A stretch of DNA of 64,000 nt from Vogesella oryzae (GCF_902829295.1 NZ_CADEPL010000027.1:1-64000); one strand, 5' to 3'; positions 1-9,718 are shown, numbered from the stretch's first letter. Notes: a model not told the origin generated them from the letters alone. Numbers and translations: made by a program.

Positions 1-51
1 CGGCTGGCCTGCGCGTCGGCGGCAGCCTGGGCGGCGTTGGCATTTTTTTTT

Positions 52-60
52 GCGGCCAAC
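52..60 (+). repeat. Dispersed GCGGCCAAC word (putative uptake-type sequence)
   Basis: Leftmost intergenic copy of the over-represented 9-mer, lying upstream of the binding-protein gene. All positions are given in the findings. Confidence 0.7.
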
Positions 61-78
61 GTCTTGCCCAACGTAACG

Positions 79-99
79 CAAATAACAATAATTATCGTT
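79..99. promoter_or_regulatory. Possible Fur box before the iron-type binding protein
   Basis: An AT-rich stretch with alternating ATAA/TTAT elements (AATAACAATAATTATCGT) stands out from the GC-rich surroundings and partly matches the Fur consensus. It lies 14-34 bases before the start codon at 113, with AAGGAG at 102-107 as ribosome site. Iron regulation is inferred from this and from the gene product. Confidence 0.45.
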
Positions 100-112
100 T
101 TAAGGAGAGTAC

Positions 113-1234
113 ATGCAATACCTGCCACGATTCAGCAAGCTGGCGCTCGGGCTGCTGACCTGCTGCCTGGCCGGCCTGACCGCCGCCAAACCGGTGGTGA
201 TCGAAGATGTGCTCGGCCGCAAGGTGACGGTGGATGCCCCGGCCAAGCGCGTGCTGCTGGGCTTCTACATCGAGGACTATTTCGCCGTTGCCGGCGACAA
301 GGGTTACGACCGGCTGGCCGGCATGTCGCGTGGCTGGTTCGTGAAATCGCGCCCGGCTACCTGGGCGATGTATGTGGCCAGCAAACCGCAGCTGGCGAAA
401 GTGCCGGACGTCGGCAATGTACAGGACCAGAGCTTCTCCATCGAGAAAGTGCTGGCCGCCAAGCCGGACGTGGTAGTGCTGGCCGACTGGCAGTACAAGG
501 CACTGGGAGCCGAAGTCGCCCGTCTGGAAAGCCTGCGCATTCCGGTGGTGGTGGTGGACTACAACGCCCAGACACTGGAGCGCCACCTGGCCAGCACCCG
601 CGTGCTGGGCGAAGTCACCGGTGAAACCGCGCGCGCCAAGCGCATTGCCGACGACTACCGCCAGGTGGTGACCACCATCACCCAGCGCATCGCCAAGGCC
701 AAACGCCCGCAACCGCGGGTCTACATCGAGCTAGGGGACAAGGGACCGGCGGAATACAGCTACACCTACGGCAAGAATATGTGGGGCGCCATGGCGCAGC
801 TGGCCGGCGGCAACAATGTGGCGGCGCCGTTCGTGGAAAACTGGGGCACCATCCATCCGGAGCAGCTGCTGGCCAGCAAGCCGGAAGTGATCCTGATCGC
901 CGGCTATGAAAGCGTAACCAGCAGCAGCGCGATGCAGATCGGCCAGGACATTCCGGCCGCCACCGCGCTGCAGCGGCTGAAAGGCTTTACCGGCCGCAGC
1001 GGCTGGGCCGAGCTGCCGGCGGTGAAGAAGCAGCGCGTGTATGCCGTGTACCACGGCGCCACCCGCAGCGTGATGGATGCCGCCCTGCTGCAGTACATCG
1101 CCAAGACGCTGTATCCGGACCTGTTCCGTGATCTGGACCCGCAGGCGACCTACCTCGGCTTCTACCAGCGCTACCTGCCGATCCGTCCGCAGGGCACCTT
1201 CATGCTGGGCATCAACGGCAAGACCGCGGTGTAA
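113..1234 (+). CDS. Periplasmic binding protein of an iron/siderophore/cobalamin-type ABC transporter
   Basis: The 373-residue protein starts with a Sec signal peptide (about residues 1-25, ending near LTAAKP, with no clear lipobox). A FecB/BtuF-like Peripla_BP_2 fold follows: the early VIEDVLGRKVTVDAPAKRV stretch, then a central ...AAKPDVVVL... and a late ...ASKPEVILIAGY... segment. Known members deliver ferric siderophores, haem or vitamin B12 to FecCD-type permeases. The start is supported by AAGGAG six bases upstream and an AT-rich Fur-like box. No permease or ATPase is adjacent. The orphan FecCD/ATPase pair at 36502-38326, which has no binding protein of its own, is a possible partner (inference). 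The substrate cannot be told. Confidence 0.8.
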   Translation: MQYLPRFSKLALGLLTCCLAGLTAAKPVVIEDVLGRKVTVDAPAKRVLLGFYIEDYFAVAGDKGYDRLAGMSRGWFVKSRPATWAMYVASKPQLAKVPDVGNVQDQSFSIEKVLAAKPDVVVLADWQYKALGAEVARLESLRIPVVVVDYNAQTLERHLASTRVLGEVTGETARAKRIADDYRQVVTTITQRIAKAKRPQPRVYIELGDKGPAEYSYTYGKNMWGAMAQLAGGNNVAAPFVENWGTIHPEQLLASKPEVILIAGYESVTSSSAMQIGQDIPAATALQRLKGFTGRSGWAELPAVKKQRVYAVYHGATRSVMDAALLQYIAKTLYPDLFRDLDPQATYLGFYQRYLPIRPQGTFMLGINGKTAV

Positions 1235-1240
1235 CAGCGC

Positions 1241-2206
1241 CTAGTCTTCGTCTGGCACGTCGTCGCCGGGGAAACGCTCCTCGCGCGGCGAGATGCCGAA
1301 GTAGGAACGGTAGACGGTGGAAAAGTGCGGGCCGGAGGAAAAGCCGCACAGCAGACCGATCTGCACCACCGATTTGCCGGTATTACGCAGCAGCTGGCGC
1401 GCACGCTCCAGCCGCAATTGCAGGTAGTAGCGCGATGGCGAATCGTCGAGATACTGCTTGAACAGCCGCGCCAGCTGGCGGCGCGACTGGTTGGTGAGGG
1501 TGGCGATCTCGTCGGTGGTCAGCGGTTCCTCGATATTGGCTTCCATCAGCATCACCGCCTCGGTGAGCTTGGGATGCTTCTCGCCCACCCGCGCCAGCAG
1601 CGGCACGCGCTGGCGCTCGTCACTGCTGCGCACCCGCTCGGCACACAGCACCGCGGCGATGGCATCCACCAGTTCCACGCCGTGCTGGCGACCGATCAGC
1701 GCCAGCGCGCCGTCGATCTGCGCCACGCCGCCGGCGCAGGTAAAGCGGCTGCGATCCAGTTCGTAGACATGCTGCGAGGCCACCACCTTGCCGAAGCGGT
1801 CGGCAAACGCCGGCTGTTCCGACCAGTGGATGGTGGCGTGGTGACCGTCCAGCAGGCCGGCACTGGCCAGCCACCAGGCGCCGCAATGCACGCCGCCGAC
1901 CAGGCTGGCACGGGCGGCCAGACTGACCAGGGTGTTGCAGCACAGCGCGGCATCGGCAAACGGCAGCACGCCTTCGCTGAGCACGAACAGCTGGTCGCAG
2001 TGGCCGGCATCGCGCAGGCTGCCGGCCACCGGATAGCTCATGCCGCCGCCCAGCGGCAGCGGCTGGCCGTTCCAGGAATAGAATTCGAGCTGGTACAGCG
2101 TCTTGCCGGCCAGACGGTTGGCCTGCAGGAACGGCTCGGCAAAGCAGCCGATACCGAACGGCGAACACGGCGGCAGCAGCAGCACCGCCAGTTGCTGCAC
2201 ACTCAT
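1241..2206 (-). CDS. argR: GlxA-type AraC-family regulator, ArgR-like
   Basis: The 321-residue protein has an N-terminal DJ-1/PfpI-like (class I glutamine amidotransferase-like) domain at about 5-185 and a C-terminal double helix-turn-helix of the AraC type at about 215-310 (TTDEIATLTNQSRRQLARLF and the late GFSSGPHFSTVYRSYFG). In Pseudomonas aeruginosa a protein of this architecture, ArgR, sits directly after the arginine transporter ATPase gene aotP and activates the aru genes in response to arginine. Here the same neighbour is 28 bp upstream on the same strand, and aruCFGD-type genes lie at 39.7-44.6 kb. The ArgR assignment rests on that synteny; a CdhR- or other GlxA-type regulator is the alternative. 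An uptake-type word overlaps its start. Confidence 0.72.
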   Translation of the reverse strand: MSVQQLAVLLLPPCSPFGIGCFAEPFLQANRLAGKTLYQLEFYSWNGQPLPLGGGMSYPVAGSLRDAGHCDQLFVLSEGVLPFADAALCCNTLVSLAARASLVGGVHCGAWWLASAGLLDGHHATIHWSEQPAFADRFGKVVASQHVYELDRSRFTCAGGVAQIDGALALIGRQHGVELVDAIAAVLCAERVRSSDERQRVPLLARVGEKHPKLTEAVMLMEANIEEPLTTDEIATLTNQSRRQLARLFKQYLDDSPSRYYLQLRLERARQLLRNTGKSVVQIGLLCGFSSGPHFSTVYRSYFGISPREERFPGDDVPDED

Positions 2207-2218
2207 GCGGCCAACCTT
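2206..2218 (+). repeat. TGCGGCCAACCTT copy between argR and aotP
   Basis: Full 13-base form of the dispersed word, overlapping the argR start codon on the other strand. Confidence 0.7.
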
Positions 2219-2234
2219 GTGCCCATGCCAGCGC

Positions 2235-3002
2235 TCACTTCAGGCTGCCCTGCAGGAATTGCTGCAGGCGCTCGCTCTTGGGCTGGCGCAACACCACTTT
2301 CGGGTCGCCCTGCTCTTCCACCCGTCCCTGGTGCAGGAACACCACGTGGTTGGAGACCTCGCGGGCGAAGCCCATCTCGTGGGTCACCACCAGCATGGTG
2401 CGACCTTCTTCCGCCAGGGTCTGCATCACCTTCAGCACTTCGCCCACCAGCTCCGGGTCCAGCGCCGAGGTCGGCTCGTCGAACAGCATCACCTCCGGCT
2501 CCATCGCCAGCGAGCGGGCAATCGCCACCCGCTGCTGCTGGCCACCGGACATATGCGACGGAAACTTGCCCTCCACCTCCGGCGGCAGGCCGACCTTGGC
2601 CAGATACTTGCGTGCCCGCGCCACCGCCTCGTCGCGGCTGATGCCCAGCACGTGCATCGGCGCCTCGATGATGTTTTCCAGCACCGTCATGTGCGCCCAC
2701 AGGTTGAAGTGCTGGAACACCATCGCCAGCTTGGTGCGCATCTGCTGCAGCTGCCTGGGGTCGCTGACCCGCAGCGCGCCCTTCTTGTCCTGGTGGGTGC
2801 GGATGGCCTCGTTGTTCAGCGTGATGCTGCCGGCGCAGGGCTGCTCAAGGAAGTTGATGCAGCGCAGGAAGGTACTTTTGCCGGAACCGGAAGAACCGAT
2901 GATGCTGATCACGTCGCCGGCCTTGGCCTTCAGCGAGATGCCCTTGAGCACTTCGTGCTCGCCGTATTTCTTGTGCAGATCGTCTACCACCAGTTTGTAC
3001 AT
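2235..3002 (-). CDS. aotP: Polar/basic amino acid ABC transporter ATPase (AotP/HisP-like)
   Basis: This 255-residue ATPase has Walker [10 protein letters not shown] near 36-44, a Q-loop, the signature [15 protein letters not shown], Walker [14 protein letters not shown] and the H-loop VVTHEMGFA. The sequence around the Q-loop ([17 protein letters not shown]) is typical of histidine/arginine/octopine importers (HisP, AotP). The start at 3002 is preceded by AGGAGGG, so the longer upstream reading is rejected. It forms an operon with the ArgR-like gene. The binding protein and the two permeases that normally precede aotP are absent, which makes it an orphan ATPase here; whether it works with permeases elsewhere is unknown. 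Confidence 0.85.
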   Translation of the reverse strand: MYKLVVDDLHKKYGEHEVLKGISLKAKAGDVISIIGSSGSGKSTFLRCINFLEQPCAGSITLNNEAIRTHQDKKGALRVSDPRQLQQMRTKLAMVFQHFNLWAHMTVLENIIEAPMHVLGISRDEAVARARKYLAKVGLPPEVEGKFPSHMSGGQQQRVAIARSLAMEPEVMLFDEPTSALDPELVGEVLKVMQTLAEEGRTMLVVTHEMGFAREVSNHVVFLHQGRVEEQGDPKVVLRQPKSERLQQFLQGSLK

Positions 3003-3325
3003 GAATCCCTCCTGTGCGGCTGCGGCTGGAATGCGCCGGCAGCCGGATGCCGACCGACGACAACGGCCGGCGGGCAGTGGCCGGGCAGGCCCGGCTGCCA
3101 TACCGGCGCGAGGGGATCATTTCAGTAATTGCGGCGCGCCACAATCACTGCGGCCAACCTTTGCCGCAGTGCAGCAGCCACGCCAAACATCCAATAACCC
3201 ATTACAAATCAGCAACATGGGCTAAAAACGCGGTTGGCCAGACCGGCCGCTGCGCGACGGCATCTGTACATCGATGTCACCTTTGCGCAATTGCACCGCG
3301 CCACCGCTGCCAGCGGGGAGCCGGC
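3003..3325. other. Intergenic region, no gene seen
   Basis: About 320 bp between aotP and the phosphodiesterase, both on the minus strand. It contains a full TGCGGCCAACCTT word at 3149-3161 followed by a partial inverted match, and AT-rich bases at 3185-3230 that may carry the aotP-argR promoter. No convincing reading frame. Confidence 0.5.
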
Positions 3326-4060
3326 TCAGGCCCAGCCCGGCTCCAGCCGGTCCGGCCGGTCAGTGCACAGCATGTCCACCCCCCACTGCCGCAGCCGCTG
3401 CATGTCTTCGCTGCGGTTGACCGTCCACGCCATCACCGCCAGTGACTGCTGGTGCAGGTTGGCCACCCATTCGGCGGTGAGCGCGCGGTGGTAGACATGC
3501 ACCGCGCGGCAGCCCAGCGCCAGCGCCTGCGCCACCGCCTCGTCCGACAGTTGCGTCAGCAACAGCGCGCGTGGCAGTTGCGGCGCCGCCTGTTGCGCCG
3601 CCGCCAGCGCCGGCAGCGAGAACGACGACAGCAGCGGCGGCAACGCCGCGCCCTGCCACAGGGCGGCGATCTCCGCCACGCACTGCCGCGCCATGGCGGC
3701 GTCGTCGCCGGCCGGTTTCAGCTCCAGATTGACCGCCATCCCCAGCTTGCGGCAGCGGGTAGCCAGCTGCGCCAGCGACGGCATGGTTTCGCCGGCGAAG
3801 GCCGGATGGAAGTAACGGCCGGCGTCCAGCTGCTGCAGCGCGGCCAACGTTTGCGCGCCGAGCGGCCCGTTACCGGTGGTGCAGCGCTCCAGCTCGGCAT
3901 CGTGCGCGATCACCGCCTTGCCGTCGGCAGACAGCTGCACATCGCACTCCACGCCACTCACCCCCAGCCGGTGGCTGAGCAGCAAGCCGGCCAGGGTGTT
4001 TTCCGGCGCCAGCGCGCCGCCCAGACGGTGGGCAAAACCTGCGGGATAGGGCCAATGCAT
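3326..4060 (-). CDS. Glycerophosphodiester phosphodiesterase
   Basis: The 244-residue cytoplasmic protein (no signal peptide) belongs to the GDPD TIM-barrel family, which hydrolyses glycerophosphodiesters to glycerol-3-phosphate and an alcohol. Visible marks are the N-terminal HRLGG with APENT (catalytic His and substrate-binding residues), GVECDVQLSADGKAVIAHD (metal-binding Glu/Asp and catalytic His), NLELKP in the middle and AWTVN near the C-terminus. The start at 4060 is chosen because AGGAGA lies just before it; the frame stays open further upstream but lacks a ribosome site and similarity. The size matches UgpQ-type enzymes. No glp or ugp transporter is adjacent. Confidence 0.85.
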   Translation of the reverse strand: MHWPYPAGFAHRLGGALAPENTLAGLLLSHRLGVSGVECDVQLSADGKAVIAHDAELERCTTGNGPLGAQTLAALQQLDAGRYFHPAFAGETMPSLAQLATRCRKLGMAVNLELKPAGDDAAMARQCVAEIAALWQGAALPPLLSSFSLPALAAAQQAAPQLPRALLLTQLSDEAVAQALALGCRAVHVYHRALTAEWVANLHQQSLAVMAWTVNRSEDMQRLRQWGVDMLCTDRPDRLEPGWA

Positions 4061-4689
4061 GCGGTTCTCCTGGTTGCCATCTTGCTGCAACAGACTGTTG
4101 TCACCCTGCTGCGGTTCATTCGTCATAGCTGCTTTGCTGGCCGGAAGGCAGAAAAATCCGCAACGCGCTACCTTGTCCCGCCTACCGGAACAGCGGCCGA
4201 ACACCAGCCAGTCGGCGTTTGCGGGGGGAGATCCCTGGTTATCCCTTAAGCGTAATCCCTCGTTTACAGCGTTGGTCGCAAAAGGTTTACTTTATTGTCA
4301 GATACAAAATTATTAATGCTTTTGGCATTAATGCCGTACCTAAGTCGCATCGCTTGCTGCGGCCGGGGTGTGCTATCAATGACATGTTGCGTCGCAACAA
4401 CGTACAAAATTGGCAACAGTTCGGCCACAAGAACGCGCAGTTCTGGAAATAGTTAGTTAAATCATTTGATTAAAAAACTGTCAGACAGTATTCATAGACC
4501 AGACAAAGCACGGCCGCGCAAGATTTTCGATCAAATCGATGTCGCGTTTATGTAAAAGCGTTGCGCCAAATCAAGAGTCGTGCTTAATTACCAATTCAAA
4601 CGCTCGTTCGAAATCAAGCCTCGCACGGGCGTTCGCTATCTCCGCAGTTTTTAAAATTTTTCATTCAACCTTTTGCAGAAAGGAAGACC
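4061..4689. other. Long low-GC leader before the pnt operon
   Basis: About 630 bp, clearly AT-richer than the surroundings, with no supported gene. It holds the promoters of the phosphodiesterase (leftward) and pntAA (rightward). At 4312-4332 there is a perfect 8+8 inverted repeat ATTAATGC-N5-GCATTAAT, and T/A-rich tracts lie at 4640-4670, just before the AAGGAAG ribosome site of pntAA. Confidence 0.5.
4312..4332. promoter_or_regulatory. Inverted repeat, possible operator
   Basis: Perfect palindrome ATTAATGC with a five-base spacer in the pnt leader. The absence of a T-run and the AT-rich stem argue for a protein-binding site rather than a terminator. The binding protein is unknown. Confidence 0.35.
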
Positions 4690-5847
4690 ATGCAAATCGC
4701 TATTGCCACCGAACGGCTGGCAGGTGAAAGCCGCGTGGCCGCCACACCGGAAACGGTGAAAAAACTGGTCGCCATGGGTCACACCGTGGTGGTCGAATCC
4801 GGCGCGGGGCTACGTGCCGCCGCACCGGATGCGGCCTACGCGGAAGCCGGCGCCACCCTGGCCGCATCGCGCGCCGCCACGCTGGCCGGCGCCGACATCG
4901 TGCTCACCGTGCGGCCGCTGGATGCCGAGGCCGTGGCCGAACTCAAGGACGGCGCGGTACTGATCGGCCAGCTGGCGCCGTACCACAACGACACCTTCCC
5001 GCTGCTGGCGGCCAAGCAGGTGTCGGCCTTCGCCATGGAGCTGCTGCCACGCACCACCCGCGCGCAGAGCATGGATGTGCTGTCCAGCCAGAACAACATC
5101 GCCGGCTACAAGGCGGTGCTGCTGGCCACCCACTACTATCCGCGCTTCATGCCGATGCTGATGACCGCCGCCGGTACGGTGAAACCGGCCCGCGTGCTGA
5201 TCATGGGCGTTGGCGTGGCCGGGCTGCAGGCCATCGCCACCGCCAAGCGTCTGGGCGCGGTGGTGGAAGCTACCGACGTGCGCCCGTCCACCAAAGAACA
5301 GGTGGAAAGCCTGGGCGGCAAGTTCATCGAAGTACCGATGACGGAAGAAGAACGCCTCGCCAACGACGGCGTCTACGCCCGCGAGATGTCCGACTCCTAC
5401 AAGCATCGCCAGGCCGAGCTGGTAGCCAAGCACGCGCGCGCCGCCGACATCATCATCACCACCGCGCTGATTCCGGGCAAACCGGCACCCAAGCTGATTG
5501 CCGCCGACATCGTGGCGGCAATGAAGCCGGGCAGCGTGATCATCGACATCGCGGCGGAAGCCGGCGGCAACTGCGAGCTGACCCGCAGCGGCGAAGTGGT
5601 GGTCACCGACAACGGCGTCACCATCGTCGGCAGCCATAACCTGCCGGGCATGGTGGCGGCCGATGCCTCCAGCCTGTACGCCAAGAACCTGCTGACCTTC
5701 CTGAGCCTGATGCTCGGCAAGGACGGCTTCACCCTGAATCTGGAAGACGAGCTGCTGGCCCATACCCTGGTAACCCATGCCGGCGAAGTACGCTTCCCTG
5801 CGGCCAACGTGGCCCCGGCTGCCAAGAAGGAGACCATCCATGGTTGA
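4690..5847 (+). CDS. pntAA: NAD(P) transhydrogenase alpha subunit, NAD-binding part (PntAA)
   Basis: The 385-residue protein is domain I of proton-translocating transhydrogenase, which binds NAD(H) in the cytoplasm and passes hydride to NADP bound on PntB. It begins with the family N-terminus ([20 protein letters not shown]), carries the Rossmann segment [18 protein letters not shown] near 173-190 followed by [12 protein letters not shown], and [17 protein letters not shown] with HNLPG further on. It ends without the membrane part, so the alpha chain is split in two genes as in many alpha- and betaproteobacteria. AGAAAGGAAG precedes the ATG. The stop overlaps pntAB by eight bases, which indicates translational coupling. 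Confidence 0.95.
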   Translation: MQIAIATERLAGESRVAATPETVKKLVAMGHTVVVESGAGLRAAAPDAAYAEAGATLAASRAATLAGADIVLTVRPLDAEAVAELKDGAVLIGQLAPYHNDTFPLLAAKQVSAFAMELLPRTTRAQSMDVLSSQNNIAGYKAVLLATHYYPRFMPMLMTAAGTVKPARVLIMGVGVAGLQAIATAKRLGAVVEATDVRPSTKEQVESLGGKFIEVPMTEEERLANDGVYAREMSDSYKHRQAELVAKHARAADIIITTALIPGKPAPKLIAADIVAAMKPGSVIIDIAAEAGGNCELTRSGEVVVTDNGVTIVGSHNLPGMVAADASSLYAKNLLTFLSLMLGKDGFTLNLEDELLAHTLVTHAGEVRFPAANVAPAAKKETIHG

Positions 5848-6136
5848 TCCGTTCATCTCCAGCTTCACCATCTTCGTACTGGCGGTATTCGTCGGCTACC
5901 ACGTGGTGTGGAACGTTACCCCGGCACTGCACACCCCGCTGATGGCGGTAACCAATGCCATCTCCGGCATCATCATCGTCGGCGCCATGCTGCAGGTGGT
6001 GGACATCAACGGCAGCCAGCTCACCCTGACCTCGGTACTGGGGGCGATCGGCATCTTCCTGGCCAGCATCAACATCTTCGGTGGCTTCATGGTCACCCAG
6101 CGCATGCTCGACATGTTCAAGAAGAAGAAAAAATAA
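5840..6136 (+). CDS. pntAB: NAD(P) transhydrogenase alpha subunit, membrane part (PntAB)
   Basis: This 98-residue membrane protein corresponds to the C-terminal membrane helices of the fused E. coli PntA. Three or four hydrophobic segments are visible ([16 protein letters not shown], the [13 protein letters not shown] region, and [16 protein letters not shown]), ending in FKKKKK at the cytoplasmic side. The ATG at 5840 lies inside the end of pntAA with AAGGAGA upstream; an earlier in-frame start would only add out-of-family residues. It forms part of the proton channel together with PntB. Confidence 0.95.
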   Translation: MVDPFISSFTIFVLAVFVGYHVVWNVTPALHTPLMAVTNAISGIIIVGAMLQVVDINGSQLTLTSVLGAIGIFLASINIFGGFMVTQRMLDMFKKKKK

Positions 6137-6145
6137 GGAACCGCC

Positions 6146-7516
6146 ATGGAAAATATCTCTGCAATTCTCTATCTGGTCGCGGCGGTGCTGTTCATCCTGG
6201 CACTGAAAGGCCTGTCCTCGCCGACTTCCGCCATCCAGGGCAACCGCTACGGCATGCTGGGCATGCTGATCGCGGTCGCCACCACCTTCCTGGTGATGGA
6301 CAAGCCGGTGCTGGCGCTGATTGCCGGCGCCATCGTCGCCGGCGCCGCCATCGGTGCCTGGAAAGCCAAAACCGTGGAAATGACCGGCATGCCGGAACTG
6401 GTGGCGGCGATGCACTCGCTGGTGGGTCTTAGCGCGGTGCTGATCGCGGTGGCCGCCATCTTCCACAGCGGTGTCGAGCACACCGGCGTGCAGAAGGTGG
6501 AACTGTTCATCGGTGCCTTCATCGGTGCCATCACCTTCACCGCTTCGGTGGTGGCCTACGGCAAGCTGTCGGGCAAGTTCGGCGCCAAGGCGGTGAACTT
6601 TGGCGGCCAGCATCTGCTGAACCTGGTGCTGGCGCTGGCGATGGTCGGCTTCGGCGCCGCCTACTTCTTCACCGACAGCCACGCCGCCTTCCTGATGATG
6701 GTCGCCATCGCGCTGGTACTGGGCGTGACGCTGATCATCCCGATCGGCGGCGCCGACATGCCGGTGGTGGTGTCGATGCTGAACAGCTACTCCGGCTGGG
6801 CGGCGGCGGGTATCGGCTTCACGCTGAACAACCCGGTGCTGATCATCGCCGGTGCCTGCGTCGGCTCTTCCGGTGCCATCCTGTCCTACATCATGTGCAA
6901 GGCGATGAACCGTTCCATCGTCAGCGTGCTGCTGGGCGGCTTCGGTGCCGAAGTGGCCGCCGGCGCCAGCGCGGCTTCCGGCCCGAAGAACCACAAGTCC
7001 GGTTCGGCGGATGATGCCGCCTTCCTGATGGGCAATGCCGACAGCGTGATCATCGTGCCGGGTTACGGCCTGGCGGTATCGCGCGCCCAGCATGCGCTGC
7101 AGGAGTTCGCCGAGCTGCTGCACGAGCAGGGTGTCAACGTGCGCTACGCCATCCACCCGGTGGCTGGCCGCATGCCGGGGCACATGAACGTGCTGCTGGC
7201 CGAAGCCGAGGTGCCGTACGAGCAGGTACAGGAGATGGAGGAGATCAACTCCGACTTCGCCAACACCGACGTGGTGCTGGTGATCGGCGCCAACGACGTG
7301 GTGAACCCGGCGGCACAGAAGGACAAGGCCAGCCCGATCTACGGCATGCCGATCCTGGAAGCGCACAAGGCGCGCACCGTGATCGTGGTGAAGCGCTCGA
7401 TGAATGCCGGTTACGCCGGTCTGGACAACGAGCTGTTCTACCTCGACAAGACCATGATGGTGTTCGGCGATGCCAAGAAGGTGGTGGAAGACCTGGTGAA
7501 AGCCGTCAACCACTAA
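6146..7516 (+). CDS. pntB: NAD(P) transhydrogenase beta subunit (PntB)
   Basis: The 456-residue subunit has an N-terminal membrane domain of eight to nine helices (about 1-270) and a C-terminal cytoplasmic NADP-binding domain III. Domain III shows GYGLAVSRAQHALQEFA, HPVAGRMPGHMNVLLAEA, DVVLVIGANDVVNPAA and VVKRSMNAGYAGLDNELF, all hallmark PntB segments. The complex uses the proton gradient to make NADPH from NADH. It is the third gene of the operon, nine bases after pntAB, and is followed by a clear terminator. Confidence 0.96.
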   Translation: MENISAILYLVAAVLFILALKGLSSPTSAIQGNRYGMLGMLIAVATTFLVMDKPVLALIAGAIVAGAAIGAWKAKTVEMTGMPELVAAMHSLVGLSAVLIAVAAIFHSGVEHTGVQKVELFIGAFIGAITFTASVVAYGKLSGKFGAKAVNFGGQHLLNLVLALAMVGFGAAYFFTDSHAAFLMMVAIALVLGVTLIIPIGGADMPVVVSMLNSYSGWAAAGIGFTLNNPVLIIAGACVGSSGAILSYIMCKAMNRSIVSVLLGGFGAEVAAGASAASGPKNHKSGSADDAAFLMGNADSVIIVPGYGLAVSRAQHALQEFAELLHEQGVNVRYAIHPVAGRMPGHMNVLLAEAEVPYEQVQEMEEINSDFANTDVVLVIGANDVVNPAAQKDKASPIYGMPILEAHKARTVIVVKRSMNAGYAGLDNELFYLDKTMMVFGDAKKVVEDLVKAVNH

Positions 7517-7536
7517 GCCGGCTGGCGCCACCCCCA

Positions 7537-7567
7537 CCCCGCCCGTCCCGCGACCGGCGGGGTTTTT
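7537..7567 (+). terminator. Rho-independent terminator of the pnt operon
   Basis: A seven-base stem CCCCGCC/GGCGGGG is followed by five T, 20 bases after the pntB stop. Confidence 0.85.
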
Positions 7568-7705
7568 CTTTGCCCGCCGCCGCTACGACTTTGGTCGCAG
7601 TGACATTGTTGTTGCGGGGCATCATGGTAATAGCACGGCGGATATGCCACGTTTAAAAGCGTCCCAGCAGGGATCTGCAGCCCCCCTTACCCCGTGGAGT
7701 GACGC

Positions 7706-9700
7706 ATGCTGTTCTTCAACAAGAAAACCACCACACCAGCCACCAGTAACGGCCAGACCAAGCCAGCGCTGATCCGCATCATCCGTACCGACAGCAACGG
7801 TTACGAGGCCGCCCTCGCGGCGCAGGCCGGCAACAGCATCAGCCTGGTCATCGGCTATCTCAACCCCACGGCCAACCTGGAACAGGTTGGCCGCAGCGTG
7901 GCGCGGCATTTTCCGCACGCCAAAGTGTTGCTCACCACCACCGCCGGCGAACTGTGCAGCCTGCAGCCGGCCGACAGCCTGTACCTGCCGGCCAGCGGCC
8001 AGTGGCAGAGCATGGTGTTCCAGCTGTTCGACGTGGCGCTGGTCAGCCATGCCCACGTGGCGGCGGTGCCGCTGGGCTGCGAGGACATCAAGAGCGGGCA
8101 GCCGTCGCAAAGCCACGCCACGCGCATCAAGCGGCTGCAGGAACAGCTGCTGCGGCTCAACCTGCCGTTTGCCATGCGCCACGACGAAGGCTTCGTGCTG
8201 ACGCTGGTGGACGGGCTGTCCAACAGCGAAAGCTACCTGATGGAAGCGGTGTACGAGGCCGGCAACCTGCCCTACCTGTTTGTCGGCGGCTCGGCCGGCG
8301 GCCCGCTGGACTTCTCGATGACACGGCTGTACGACGGCCAGCAGGTGCGCGACGGCCACGCCGTGTTCGTGTTCATCAAGCTGGCGCCGGCCTACCGCTA
8401 CGGCATCTTCAAGAGCCAGAACTTCGAGGAAACCGGCACCAGCTTCACCATCGCCGAGGCCAGCACCGAGCTGCGCCATGTGCATTCGGTGCTCGACCCG
8501 CACAGCGGCGAAATCCGCAACGTGCTGGATGCGTTGGCCGCGCACTTCCGCTGCAGCCGCAGCGAGCTGGGCAGCAAGCTGCAGAGCCACAGCTTCGGCA
8601 TCAAGATCCAGGGCGAAATCTTCGTGCGCTCGGTGCTGGCGATCAACGAGCAGGAAGGCTACCTGCAGTTTGCCTGCGACCTCGCCTTCGGCGAGCAGCT
8701 GTTCCTGCTGCGCAGCGTGGATCTGGCCGACTGCACCCGCCGCGATTTCGACGCCTTCAGCCGCGGCAAGCCGCAACCGCTGGGCGGCATGCTCAACGAC
8801 TGCATCCTGCGCCGCCTCAACAACGCCGGCGCGCTGGCCCGCGCCAACGTCTATGGCGACATCCCCACCGCCGGCTTCTCCACCTTCGGCGAGCTGCTGG
8901 GCGTCAACATCAACCAGACCCTGACCGCGATCTTCTTCTACCCGGCCAGCGACGGTTTCCGCGACGACTTTGTCGACCGCTTCCCGGTGCATTACGCCAA
9001 CTTCAAGACCTACTTCTACCGCCGCGAGCTGGAGCGCGCGCGCATGACCAGCGCGATGAAGAGCCGCGTCATCGACGAGCTGGGCGGTTACAAGCAGTTT
9101 GCCGCCCAGCTGATGGACAACCTGCCGCTGTTCCGCGACACCACCGCCGGGCTGGTGGACCATCTGGCGCGCATCGAGCGCGACATCAGCCAGCTGGGCC
9201 AGGGTGTCACCCGCGGCGCGGATTCCGCCGGTGCGGCCAACGAACGCATCAGCCACCTGGAAAAGGACGCGCAGCACATCGGCGACGTGATGCAGATGAT
9301 CAAGAAGATTGCCGAGCAGACCAACCTGCTGGCGCTGAACGCCGCCATCGAGGCGGCCCGTGCCGGCGAGGCCGGCCGCGGCTTTGCCGTGGTCGCCGAC
9401 GAGGTGCGCAAGCTGGCCAACAACACCCAGTCCAACCTCGACGCCACCGGTGATGCGGTGGACAACGTGATGCGCGCGGTGCGCGATGTCGGCGGCGAAG
9501 TGCGCGCGCTGGGCGAGCAGGTCGGCCAGTTTGCCGGCGAGATGGGCAATGTGGTCGGCACCCTGCAGGGGCTGGCGCAGACCTCGCAGGACAGCAAGCT
9601 GCGTCTCGACGACATGCTGGCGCAGACCGAAACGCTGTACGAGCGCATGCGTCAGGTCGACCGCGAGCTGGATGCCATCCTGAAGCTGGAAAAACAGTAG
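7706..9700 (+). CDS. FIST-domain cytoplasmic methyl-accepting chemoreceptor
   Basis: In this 664-residue protein a FIST N domain (about 25-240) and FIST C domain (about 250-435, with [17 protein letters not shown]) replace the usual periplasmic sensor. A linker leads to a short MCP signalling region whose conserved hairpin tip reads [20 protein letters not shown] near 535-555, followed by [15 protein letters not shown]. No membrane helix or signal peptide is present, so it should act in the cytoplasm and talk to CheA/CheW. FIST domains are known small-ligand sensors; in NosP they bind haem and nitric oxide. A second FIST protein lies at 28928. Monocistronic, closed by an inverted-repeat terminator. 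Confidence 0.88.
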   Translation: MLFFNKKTTTPATSNGQTKPALIRIIRTDSNGYEAALAAQAGNSISLVIGYLNPTANLEQVGRSVARHFPHAKVLLTTTAGELCSLQPADSLYLPASGQWQSMVFQLFDVALVSHAHVAAVPLGCEDIKSGQPSQSHATRIKRLQEQLLRLNLPFAMRHDEGFVLTLVDGLSNSESYLMEAVYEAGNLPYLFVGGSAGGPLDFSMTRLYDGQQVRDGHAVFVFIKLAPAYRYGIFKSQNFEETGTSFTIAEASTELRHVHSVLDPHSGEIRNVLDALAAHFRCSRSELGSKLQSHSFGIKIQGEIFVRSVLAINEQEGYLQFACDLAFGEQLFLLRSVDLADCTRRDFDAFSRGKPQPLGGMLNDCILRRLNNAGALARANVYGDIPTAGFSTFGELLGVNINQTLTAIFFYPASDGFRDDFVDRFPVHYANFKTYFYRRELERARMTSAMKSRVIDELGGYKQFAAQLMDNLPLFRDTTAGLVDHLARIERDISQLGQGVTRGADSAGAANERISHLEKDAQHIGDVMQMIKKIAEQTNLLALNAAIEAARAGEAGRGFAVVADEVRKLANNTQSNLDATGDAVDNVMRAVRDVGGEVRALGEQVGQFAGEMGNVVGTLQGLAQTSQDSKLRLDDMLAQTETLYERMRQVDRELDAILKLEKQ

Positions 9701-9718
9701 CCACCTGCCACAAACGCC

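Noticed and set aside
5729-7537. 602-residue open frame opposite pntAB/pntB (and similar long antisense frames at 7622-9748, 39592-41913, 22545-24071)
   Set aside because: They run antisense to clearly recognised genes, are His/Gln/Arg-rich as expected from high-GC shadows, and lack ribosome sites and family motifs.
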